DNA from: Zygnema circumcarinatum
Taxonomy: Eukaryota > Streptophyta > Zygnematophyceae > Zygnematales > Zygnemataceae
Direction: 5' to 3'
Length of the DNA stretch: 56,146 nucleotides
NCBI GenBank assembly: GCA_037447605.1
Contig: CM074813.1
Location: 3,124,398 to 3,180,543 of the forward strand
The position numbers were made by a program, and so were the translations under genes. Under the pieces are notes generated by a model that saw only the letters and a list, made by a program, of their open reading frames with translations, ran no database searches and had not been told where the DNA came from. Of this stretch, positions 12,361 through 23,041 are shown piece after piece (the first letter of the stretch is position 1; each line of letters begins with the position of its first letter).

Positions 12361-13910
12361 CTGTGTAGGAGCCTAGTCAGAGTTCTACAGACATATCTGA
12401 CGAAGTACATTCGTCATGTTGCCCTCTCCTTTTTTTTTACTCTACCTCTCCCCTCCCTCTCGCTCTCAGTGATTTCCTCGCGTGTTAAACCGTCCTACTA
12501 TCATTCCTCCCTGGCTCCTCTCTCCCAAATTCCACCTCCGCCCACTCCTCAATCCCCTCTCTCTGCTCCGTTTCCCCTTTTTCATAATTAGGGCGCTTTG
12601 GCCGCAACCTAAATCGTATGTATCTGGTCTTCGAAGAAATAGAAAATGAGAACCCGGGAGTACAAAACCAGATCAGGAAAAAACGAATCGGATGAATACT
12701 TCCTGCATGCTTTCAGAAATGTACACCTCCAAATATTGCTATTCCACCACCCTTCTTTTCTCCAGAGATAAGATGCGACTCCACATTTCAGTTTTCCGTG
12801 ATTCCCGAATCAGGTACCGAGAAAGTTGTTCCCATGACCAGCTACGAATAATGCTGCGGGAGTGCAATGGTTGCAAGATGGATCTGCAGATCCTGCCCTC
12901 CAAGGAAGGATCAAGCAAAAAGTGGCCACCGGAAGGGCCTGCTTGCAGCGCCTTCCTTCACTCAGGAAACGGCCGTACCAGTACGAAGCGAAATCGTACG
13001 AATCGTACCATTCGTACGGTACCACAACGGTTCCTTTTTGAAACGGTCCAACCGTACGAATAAAATTTACATTGCCGTACGACCAACGGCGTCTATGTAC
13101 AATGCTTATGTTCACCTATAACGGAACTGTAGAGGGAAACCACGGTGTCGTACAGTAACTGCTACTGCACCGTACTGAACCGAATCGGTCGCGGAGATGG
13201 CGACACGGTTACAAAGAGTACGATACCGATTGAATATCGTATCGTTCGTATCGACAACGGTAGTCTGCACACGGCCCACCCACCCCCCCCCCTCCCAACC
13301 GGCCGCCCGCCGACGCACTTGCGGAGGAACGGGCGCCCCGTTTGAAAGGGCCATCCGCCGCCGCGCGGGACTGGCTGCGCGAGACCGCCAGAGTCGGTTC
13401 ACGCTTGCGGAAGCCGTATCCCGCCCTGCGGCCTCCTCCCGTGTCCCCGCGGCACATCCGCCAGAGCAGCACCGAGTCTCCGTTGGCGCGCGGCGTCGAG
13501 CGCGCCTGCGCAGAAGCCTCTGAGGGCGCCGACTGCCAGAGCGCGCTGTGGAACGTGGCGCGCTCCCATTGGCCTTAAAGCTGACGTGGCAGTGCAGGTG
13601 GCCCGGAAGCTCGAGGAGCGCGTCTGCACGCATGCCACGTGTCACTTCTGCCGCCTGCTGGCGCGCTCTCCCCGGCCGCTTCGCCGTACCCCCCTCGCCC
13701 TCCCTCCTCCCTCCCTCCTTCCCTCCCTTCCCCCTCCCTCCCTCCCTCCCTCCCCGGCTGAGCGGCTCGCCCCGAGCGGCCTCCCCCGCCTTCGCGCTGG
13801 CTTCCTTCTCCCTCCTCTCCCGGCCTGCCACGTGGCAGAAACCTGACAGCAGCCAGCACCCGAGACGCTTGAGCCCTAAGCCCTCTCCTCGCGGCGCCCC
13901 CTACATCTCA
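12361..13910. promoter_or_regulatory. Divergent promoter between VPS50 and the alpha/beta hydrolase
   Basis: This 1.55-kb space separates the VPS50 start (minus) from the hydrolase start (plus). Between 12970 and 13260 it carries a dense series of GTAC-centred motifs, including CGTACGG and GGTACC forms. The half next to the hydrolase is GC-rich and has CACGTG boxes at 13636-13641 and 13829-13834 plus a CCCTCC-rich tract at about 13690-13755. Open frames in the GC-rich part have no recognisable protein features. Confidence 0.6.
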
Positions 13911-16900
13911 ATGATGTCGCTGGCGTTCACTGCATCACAGGCCGACATCCTCCTGCAGCCGCCCTGGCAGCCATGGCAGGGGCAGCTCTCCGCCTCTATG
14001 GAGCGCTGGGAGAGCGCTCTGCAGGGCGTTGCGGACTCGCAGATTAGGACGTGGAGCCATGTGGCGCGGCCACATGGCAGAAGCTCGTTGACCGGGGCGA
14101 AGGCAGTGAGAGGGAGCTATGCGGCAGAGGGGCAGAAGGAGCGGAAGGGGAGAACCCAGGCCGCTATGGATTCTCTGCAGGGGAAGCTCTGGTGAGGGAA
14201 CCAAGAATGGAATTATCTTGGCAGGAACATCGTGTTCTGTTATTTCGTTTAATCTTTATTATCTGCTGTCGAAGGTTTTGTATTTTTGAAATGTTAAGCT
14301 TCAGCTGGGAGGCCAGGGACTTTAGGTGAGAATTTTTTTTTGGAATTCGGAATGTGAGGTGGTAGGAGTGACTGTTGGGACTGCAATGTTCGTCTATGTT
14401 CGCTGTTTATCGAATTGATACAAGACGAATGTTGGGCGGAACGAGAGGACATTTTTTATGATAATGGTTGGGTCCCCTGCAGGCTATTGCTTTCCGGTGT
14501 GCTTTATGCTTCTCCAGCAAACGCCTGCATTGTCTTTTTTCTCCTTTGTCGGTCGGCAATTTTCCAAGTGCTCTCCTGCTGGGCAATTGCAGAGGTACGG
14601 ATTTCCTTGCGCCTTCCATTTTCCCGTGTTTTCAGTCCTGCTTCTCTTAGTTTAACTAACACATGAATGGTGTTGCAGGCTTTATTTGCTGTCTATCGGT
14701 ATTTTGAATACCAGCGAGTGAATAAATCGCTGATTCAGAACCCTGTTCCGGAGCCGGAAGAAGTCACAGTACTGCTAGACCGAATACTTGCGCTCCGGTG
14801 AGATATATATTTCATCCGTTGAAAGTATTACTCTCTCACATTCTGTCTATCCCCTTCACCCTCCCTCCAACCTCCTTCCTCCCTATCCCCATTTCATTCT
14901 CTTGCAGTCTCCCTCTCCCGTCCCTCAACCTCGTCCCTTTCTTTTCTCTCCTGTTCTCCAAAAACCCAGCATTCTATCCCGCCATTCTGTTGCCCTCCTT
15001 CATCCTTCCCTCCTGCGCTTCTTCTCTCTTAGATTTCCGTTCCTACTTCACTCCTCTCCTTCCTTCTCTCCCCTCCCTTCCCCCCCCTTCCTTCTACTCC
15101 ATCACTTTCTTTCATTCAGGTTATAGGGAGATTGTTAGAGAGATTCTCATGCAACTTGTTTTACTATCTAGATTTAGTATCCCTCCCTCCCTTCATGTGA
15201 GGGGGGCGTGCCTCACACTGACCATCTCTGTGAGAGTGTGGGTGTGGCAGCGGCGACATTGATGAGCGGCAGTTCTTATCGGGCTGGTTCTTGGGGGCGC
15301 CATTTGAGAAAATAAAGCGTGAAAACATGCGCGAATTTATGGCCTACGCATTTTATCACCGGTTTGTTGCAAACCTCAGCGATCTTTTGCTTCCCCCCCT
15401 CCTTCTCTGCTCTTTTATTTCCGTACATTTCGATTTTTTACTTTTTTGTTTGTTGATTAGTTCAGGAGATGATTTTTCCTTTGACTTATCGGTTGTTTAC
15501 ATCGAACAGGTCGGTGGAGGAATTGACCGAAAGACACAGAGAAGCGATTGAAGGTACAAGAAACTGAACTAAGACCCTTTGGAAATGCCGCTGAGGCGAC
15601 TTACTTGTCCCCTTTGTCTTGCACCCACGCACTTCAACCTGTGAAGTAGCTGCTCCCGCTGCGCTTCTTACCTTTGCGCAGTTCGACTTTTTGTCCTTTG
15701 GAGGAGCTGGACTTCAATCGGTGTCCGCTCTATAGTATTTTTGTCCCTTCCCTTGTTCGTTGTTCCATGATCTCGCTCTCTCTCTCTCTCTGCCCCTCCT
15801 TCCCAGGGCACATAAAGCGGGCGGAGGAGGTGTGGGAGCTGTCCTTCGAGGCCGGCCATGCCGAGGGGCTGCGCTTTATGGCGCACAACCGCGAGCCCCT
15901 GCGCACTCTGCACCACCCGCTCGCGCTCTACGCCTGGTCAGGGGGTTGGACTGCGGGGGGGAGGGGGGTGGGAGGGGGAGGAGGGAGAGGGCAGGAGAGA
16001 GGGTGGGGGAACCTGTGATTTCTTTCTTTTCTTTGCCGTTTCCGTTTTGGCGATATATGAAACTGACAAAGGCAAATGGTTTTATTTTCTGCCCTTATTG
16101 TCTCTATGTTGGCAGGGGACAAATGGTTGCACTGGTGACGGGGCTCGTCCTTCGCTGCTTGAACTTCCAAAAGTGCGCGCTTTCGTGCCCTGCAAAATCC
16201 CCAATGGCGTGTTGCCAACGCTGACGATGGAGGACTCGTCTCTGTCTGCGATGGCTTTGTTTTTGTATGTTGTGAATCATGCTGTGTTGAAGTGAAGCTT
16301 GACTTTTGGTCGAAGGGCGCACTGCTGCAGGCGGCAAAGCAAAGGTCGGCTGCTGCAGTACTGGTTCCGCCCTGCTACGGTAAAAACCTTGGACCCTAAT
16401 TTTGCCTTTTTATTTCTGTGCGCTTCTTCTGCTCCTCTCCCTGCTGGAGATGATTTTCTTTTTTGGGCGATTGACACGATAAAGTCAGTGTCCCCCGCTT
16501 TTTCCCCTAATGATGAAGGTGCTTCCAACATAGGTAGTATTCATAGAGGGAGGTGAGGGCTTGAAGTTCTAGGGGCTGAGTTCAGGCGTGGTTTCATCGT
16601 GATGTTGTAACTTGTGTATTGAATGTGAGATTTACTTCATAATGTGTGTTGTTTGCTTCTTTTCAGGGCGCAAATGTGGGACAAAAGTTGGCGGTCCCCC
16701 GGGTCTTCATTCATGGGCTGGGGATTGGGGTCACTCCCTACCTCTCATTCATCCACATGCTCCTTGAGGGCCATCAATCTGTCAGTTTCTCTCTCTCACC
16801 GACCCCCTCTCTCCCTCCCTCCTTCTCTCCCTGTCTCTCTCTCTCACACGCACACATACTCGTGCCCATTCATCGCGGCCCTGTCTCCCATGTCCTACTA

Positions 16901-18932
16901 TTCCCACCCCTCCCATTCCCCTCCCTTCCCTTCCTTGCGTGCTGCTGTTTCATTCCATCTGATGGAAGATGGAAACAAGCATTCTTTAAATGGAACTTCA
17001 ATGCTGTCTTTTTGTTTCCTGGGGATTCGCAGCCCATGGTGGTGGTGGAGCTGCCCCACATCGCACTGCAGATCAGAAAGAAGATTCCCTCAGCCAACGA
17101 TGTGGTGCGTACTACTGAAAAAATCTTCAACCCTAACAGCTCTCGATTCTTCAAAACTTTTGTAGAAGACTCGTGTTGTTGAAAATCTTGGAAATCGCCC
17201 TGATCGTCTAACCCTGATACCCCTCTAAGTCCTCCAACGTTTGATAGAAATAACATAGAAACGACCAAATACAGAACCAAAACCCTAAACGTGCCTTGGT
17301 ATGAGGCGGTTGCCAGATAGACGCCATAAAGGGCATCCACGCCGAGCACGGGCTCGGCCCCGCTCAGTACATCGGCCACTCGTACGGCTCGCTCATCGTG
17401 GCGGGGGTGAGGGCACAACGCTGGCTCAAAAATTAGCTGTACCGCCTGAATCCTGTTGTCAAGTGTAGGTTTTGAAGATCTTAGGACTTTAAAACTTTTT
17501 TTTTTTTTTTTTCGAGTATTTGTCGCTTCATGTTACCTTAGTCAGATAGTTATCATTTTGTACGGCGTGAGCTTGCAGCTTGTCCGGCGGTTTCCTGAGC
17601 TCGTGGCCTCCCTCGGCCTCGTGGACCCCGTCTGCTTTCTGCTCTGCCTGCCCGACGTGGTCTACAACTTTGTCTACAGGTTCCATGGAGCTCCCCTCGT
17701 TGCTGTTCTGTTCTACTTGTTTCCTTGTTTCGTTGCCTAACGCGTTGCTTCAATTATGTTCCGCATCCTCCTTTGAGATGTATGACTTTCATTGACATGT
17801 TTTGTCGAATCGCATTCTTCCGGGTGCGCCCAGAGAGCCCCGTGGTGAGAACATGTTCGTGACGGCGTGCGACACTGCGAGGTGGTTTCTCTGCTCGCGC
17901 GAGCTGCAGGTGGCGCAGGTCCTCTGCCGAGGCTTCGACTGGTGAGGGTCGAAAACCCCCTCGCTTTATAGTGCTCGCTTTCTCTTTCTACTCTTCCCTC
18001 TCCTCCTTTCTCTCGACTTCGCTCTCTCTTTCCATTTCTCTCCTTCCCACTTTTTGGGCCTCTCCCTATTTCTCCTGTTCGAGCTCTCCCTCCCCTTACT
18101 TCCTTTGTTTTCTCCTCTCCTTCTCTTCCCAGTTCCGCTCTCTGCGTTTCCCTCGTCTTTCCTCTACTTTCTCCTCCATTCTTTCCTTATCCTCTAGGCC
18201 TAGTAAATCATGAGAAGGTTGTGTTTGGATTCATGACTATGGAGGGAGCGGTGGGCACAAACTGGACAGGCATATGCTGCATTTGTGGACGGACCAACTT
18301 CCGTTACAGTCGACAGTTATGTTGGCGGGGCGAGATCAAATTGTTCCCTCGAAGGACGTCAAGAGGTCAGACAACAGTTCCATTTTCGAGATTTAGAGTG
18401 TGTAGAGTTTTAAGGCGGGGCTTTACATGTTTGCGGCACATATTTGTGTTATGCTTCAAAGCACGATGATACTATTTCTTGTGTACTCGTGTAGGTTTTT
18501 TGTCGGTATAGAACTGTTCAAGATATGAGTAGTGAAGTGCATCAGAACTGTGATGCATTGCCAAGCGCGTGAACAGGCATCTGGAGAAACATGGAGTGAA
18601 GGTTCTGTACCATGCCAAGTACCAGCATGCGGAGTATCTATTTCGGTAAATATCCTTTCCAAACTATGCAGCTCTATCCACGCAAACACATGGACGAACT
18701 CCGAGTGACATGTTCCGTGCTCGCGGACTGCAGTCCGTCCGTCATCTAACTCTGAACTCATGGGCTGCTGCCATGGATGAGCAGTGAATGAGGTGTTGAG
18801 CATGTCGTTTTGTTTCACACCTTTGCTTCGTCCTTCAATCTAATTGCGACTTTTATTATGTCTGCGCGCAGGCCTTCAGCTCAAAGAGATTTTTTAAATC
18901 AGTTGAACTCCAGCTTCACCGTGGCAGGATGA
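13911..18932 (+). CDS. Alpha/beta hydrolase with N-terminal hydrophobic segment (14 exons)
   Basis: Exons: 13911-14191, 14483-14594, 14679-14797, 15251-15361, 15510-15553, 15807-15936, 16331-16379, 16667-16780, 17033-17104, 17317-17406, 17579-17679, 17834-17941, 18578-18646, 18872-18932. Phases close to 486 aa. A hydrophobic segment at about residues 95-118 could be a membrane anchor. The hydrolase core shows the oxyanion turn VFIHGLGIG (His298-Gly299), the nucleophile elbow GHSYGS with Ser366, an acid candidate Asp390 in LGLVDP, and the final His in LYHAKYQHAEYLF (His456 or His461). The fold and catalytic triad are clear, while the substrate is unknown; similar uncharacterised proteins occur in algae and fungi. 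The ATG at 13911 is the first in the open exon. The stop lies only 54 bp before the assembly gap, so the 3' UTR is probably cut. Confidence 0.87.
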
Positions 18933-18986
18933 ATGCTGCGTCGGTTTGGAAACAGGAGGGTGCCTGTTCCATGCTGTCTGAGGTTG

Positions 18987-19011
18987 NNNNNNNNNNCCCC
19001 CCCCCCCCCCC
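18987..19011. other. Assembly gap (10 N) followed by poly-C
   Basis: Ten N residues (18987-18996) are followed by 15 C residues. The gap size is nominal. The sequence to the left ends without a homopolymer. Ordering of the two contigs cannot be verified from the sequence because no gene spans the gap. Confidence 0.95.
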
Positions 19012-20255
19012 AATCGGGTTCAATTTTCAGTTCTCAAGATTTTATGCATTGCTTCATGTGATGACGCGGTATTCCTTTGGCAGAACGAACGTCGGAATAG
19101 GAGTTCCTGTGTATATATTGTCCTTTCCTGGTTAACCAAGTTGAGCAGATAGATCCACTGGATCGCAAGAATGATGTGATTTCTTATCAAATTGTTTGTT
19201 CCCACGTTCTGTGGAAGTGAGTGACGAGCAGCTCAGCTGAGCTCTAAATTGTCTCAACGATGACATCCATAATATTAGTCGAGTCAATGATATGAAAAGC
19301 GTGCAAAAGTATGTTATGTTGCGAAGCATCGAGTGCAAGAGGAGGTTGCATCATTGATCGCTCCAATTGCCAGTCATAACTTTCACACACCCGCCCATAC
19401 GTGTCGAAGTAGAAATGTCACCGAGCAAAAATGTCACCGAACAAAAATGTCACCTCGCTAAGGTGAAACCAAGCCATCGAATCGAACTATCAGACTTGCC
19501 TTCCCTTGTCAGTGCGCCCGTCGCTCTTTCAAGATGCATGGCCCCGGAAGCCCGAAAAGCTCGCAACCTGCTTGCCCCTACCTTGCGGTGTTGCCGCGCT
19601 TCCACGCTCCGGCCCGGTGCTCGTCCTCCGCTCCCCCAGCACGCCTGCGTCAGGACTTAGGAGGCAGCCGCAGCCGCGCTGTTGGGCGCCACAGAACAAG
19701 AAGACGGAGAAGAAGCAGAGGAGGCGCGCTCATAGCTTTTTCTTTCAGTCTTCAGCTCGTCCATCATCATCGTCTGTGGCCGGTTGGGTCCTCGTGGTTT
19801 CCAATCGTGTTGCTTTTGCCATGCCATGCCATGCGCCATTGGCTGGCGTCGCCGTCGTGTGATGAGGGCCACATGCTGACATGCACCCATGCATCCATCC
19901 ATCTTATCGTACGGAACCATACGGCACGGTCAGGCCGTACGGTACAATGTGTGGCCGTGCTGCTGACGAGCGCTCCAGCGCAGTGACCGGAAGTGACCGA
20001 CAGTGACGAATGTGACCGACGGAACCGCGCGTCGCGTCCCCTCCCCCGGGCCACCCTCTCCGCTAGCCCTCTCAACTGCTCTCCCCCTCCTCTCCCTCTC
20101 CCCCTCCCTCTCCTGAGCGCAGCTGCTGCTGCTGCTGCTGCTGTTGCAAGGGCCTTTGAACCCCCGGACGGGCGGGCGGACCTGAACCCCTGCAAACCTG
20201 AAATTCCTGACGCCTGGGCACTTGGAAGAGGCTCTCAGCCCCCCGAGCCCTCGCC
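19012..20255 (+). promoter_or_regulatory. Upstream region of the FolD gene
   Basis: No coding exon is recognisable. A 17-bp element built around AAAATGTCACCGA is present three times at about 19412-19454. The stretch 19905-19945 holds a CGTACGG-type palindrome cluster, and 19985-20025 has several spaced GTGACCG or GTGACGA repeats. A CTG trinucleotide run lies at about 20120-20145. The GC-rich leader ends 20 bases after a run of C at the FolD ATG. The abundance of GTGACC and its complement is specific to this promoter within the window. Confidence 0.55.
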
Positions 20256-22426
20256 ATGGCGAAAATCATCGACGGGAAGGCCATCGCGCACGCGATCCAC
20301 GGGGAGGTTGCGGAGGGTGTGCGGCGACTAAGGGAGGAGCACGGGAAGGTGCGCACGTTGACGCTGAATGAAGGGACACGGAATGGCAGTATCAGTCAAG
20401 TGGGAAGGAAGGACGAGAGGGGGTGGAAAGAGAGTGAATGCTGCTGCTTGCGTAGACTGAGGCCATTCAAGAAACAGGAAATTTAGGGTTTCAGAGTTTT
20501 TTGGAGTTGATCTTTTTTACCTTTATGTAAGGGTTGCATTTTGGCGGTTTCTGGGAGACTTAAAAATGTCAAAAGGTTAGGTTTCACAGAGGGTTTTGAG
20601 CTTTCTTATTTGTACTGCTGTTTGAGAAACTCATTTGAATTCAAACATAGTGAAGCCTGTAAGTTAAGGCTGTCTACGTAGTCATGGGAATCAAACCGAA
20701 CTGCTATGAACTTACCTGCAGCAATGAGCAAATAGACGTAAGTTGATGCGTTGGTAGTTAAGAAGTGTTGCAGATTGTTAAGAAATATGGGCAGACGCCT
20801 TTAGACGGAAGGAGCCATGAACAAGCCCTGTACATAGAACTCATGGCAAGCACGGACAGACTAATGATTTCTATACATTTATGGTTCCAGGTTCCGGGCT
20901 TGGCAGTAATAATTGTCGGAGAACGGAAAGATTCCCAAACCTATGTCCGCATGAAGACTAAAGCGTGTGAAGAGGTTGGCATTAGTTCTTTCCAAGAATC
21001 ATTCGAATCGAGCGCCAGCCAAGAAGATATCATTGCAGCTGTTCGGCGATTCAACGACGATCCAAAAGTTCATGGTGCGTCTCCTTGAAAGTGATTCGTA
21101 GGTTTTTGGGGAGATGGAAAACAGTTTTTGAGAAAAGATTGCTCGGACTCTTCTAGGGAATTTGTTACACTGGGGAACACCCACCGGGAGGATGACACTC
21201 TCACAAAACTTGATACCTGGAAAAAAAATATTGATCGTAAACGCATGAATATCTATTAATGTTATTAACTCTTTTATAGAAAAGTTAACAACAGGGTTTT
21301 TAGGGTTTTTAGGGAGTAAAGATCTTGAGGGGTTTTAGGTTTGGCTTGGCGGTTGTGGATTTAAGGGAACATGAGAGTGCAGGAATATTGGTGCAGCTGC
21401 CCCTCCCCCCCCACATTGACGAGACGGCTGTTCTGAGGGAGGTCAGTCTGGAGAAGGACGTGGACGGCTTCCACCCGATGAACATCGGCAACCTCTGCAT
21501 GAAGGGCCGGGAGCCTCTGTTCGTGCCCTGCACCCCAGAGGTAAATTTTGAGATTCCCATCTTATAACTCGTCAGTTTTGGCAGTTTTGGCGCAGCATTT
21601 CTGGAAACCACATTATTAATTCTATTTAGACCCGTAGTCCTATAACTAAACTGTAGAGGTGCGTGCCCGAAATCCGCATCTTTTGCAATGGTCCAATCTT
21701 TTCATGAACCCACACTCGTTAAACGTGAAAGCCTTACGCACGCCAAAGGTTCTGGAGACTGCGTGGTTCTCAACTGTAACTGGAACTGGAACTTATTGTG
21801 ATGCCTGTTGATGGAACAGGGGTGCATAGAACTGCTGCTGAGAAGCGGAGTCCCCATTGCGGGCAAGCGCGCAGTGGTGGTGGGCCGCAGCAACACAGTG
21901 GGCATGCCGGCCGCCCTGCTCCTCAACGAGAGGGACGCCACCGTCACCATCGTGCATTCGCGCACGCACGACCCCGCCAGCATCGTGAGAGAGGCAGATA
22001 TCGTGATTGCAGCAGCGGGACGGGCCCACATGGCAAGGAACCTATCTCTTTCTCCCCCCTCCTCCTCTCTCTCCCTCTTTCCTCTTACACATATACAGTA
22101 TACTCCACTCTCACATCTGTCCTAGCACAGCGACGAGAAACAGTCTCCAAGATGTGACATGTCTGACATTTCCCTGCTGAAGCATGTTCGCGCAGGTGAA
22201 AGCTGATTGGCTGAAGCCGGGCGCGGCCGTCATCGACGTGGGCATTAACGCTGTGGACGACCCCTCGAGGAAGTCGGGCTACCGTCTGGTGGGCGACGTG
22301 GCGTACGAGGAGGCGCGCCACGTGGCGGGGTGGATCACGCCCGTGCCGGGGGGCGTGGGGCCAATGACCATCGCCTCGCTGCTCCGCCACACGCTTCGCG
22401 CCGCGCAGAGGGAGGCCGAAAAATAG
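20256..22426 (+). CDS. FOLD: FolD: methylenetetrahydrofolate dehydrogenase/cyclohydrolase
   Basis: This bifunctional enzyme interconverts 5,10-methylene-THF, 5,10-methenyl-THF and 10-formyl-THF. Exons: 20256-20348, 20891-21074, 21383-21540, 21820-22032, 22196-22426; total 292 aa, the normal length for the family. Visible motifs are the catalytic Tyr49-xxx-Lys53 in [32 protein letters not shown], the Rossmann segment [22 protein letters not shown], and the C-terminal [12 protein letters not shown]. No transit peptide is seen before [11 protein letters not shown], so a cytosolic form is likely. The fourth intron begins ATG|GCAAGG with no GT nearby, a clear GC-AG intron. It converges with the PPR gene downstream. 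Confidence 0.96.
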
Positions 22427-23041
22427 GGTGGCCAGAAATGTATACATTTTTGTTTATAAATTGAAAACGGGTTCTTGAAAGCTCTGCTCTTTTGGTTCTG
22501 GCGATGAATATGTGTATGTATTGCTACACAAATTGTGTTATTTCGAATTTGGATGCAAGGTACCGTTAGCAACGGTATTCATTTGCACAATTATGTCGAG
22601 GGTAGAAAAGTAATACAGTTCATGAAGGGCTGCACCAAATTTGTGAGCTTGTTTCGAATCGGAAATCAAAGTTTGGAAGTCAAAGGGTCGGCGTCGGCCA
22701 ACGCCATTTAATGACCGCTTGCCTCGCCCCCTCCACAGCGCCGCTATGCGGCTCTGCAGACATATGCTCCCTCGTTGCAGATATCTCTATCTGCCCATTG
22801 GAAGGAAACAGAAGGCACGTGTTCCCAAGCCCCATGCCCAAACTCTAGGACCTACGCGGCAAACCTTGACACTGTTCTCGTACATCGTCGGCAAAAATAG
22901 ACAACATAAAATTGTCTCAGGTATAGAGAGCACAGTCAATGGTGTAAGACTGCCCAAGTTCTTCTTTCAACAACATCGTGAATGCTTCCGGACCATACAC
23001 AACAGTGAACAGTATATACACGAAGGCACGACCGCATGATG
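22427..23041. other. Convergent intergenic space (3' ends of FolD and PPR)
   Basis: This 615-bp space separates two convergent stop codons. It should hold both 3' UTRs. I see no coding exon, no strong repeat and no RNA gene in it. Confidence 0.6.

Noticed and set aside
18649-18658. ATATCCTTT inside a hydrolase intron resembling a U12 AT-AC donor
   Set aside because: Using it would put an in-frame TAA in the exon, whereas the GTAAAT donor four bases upstream joins in phase.
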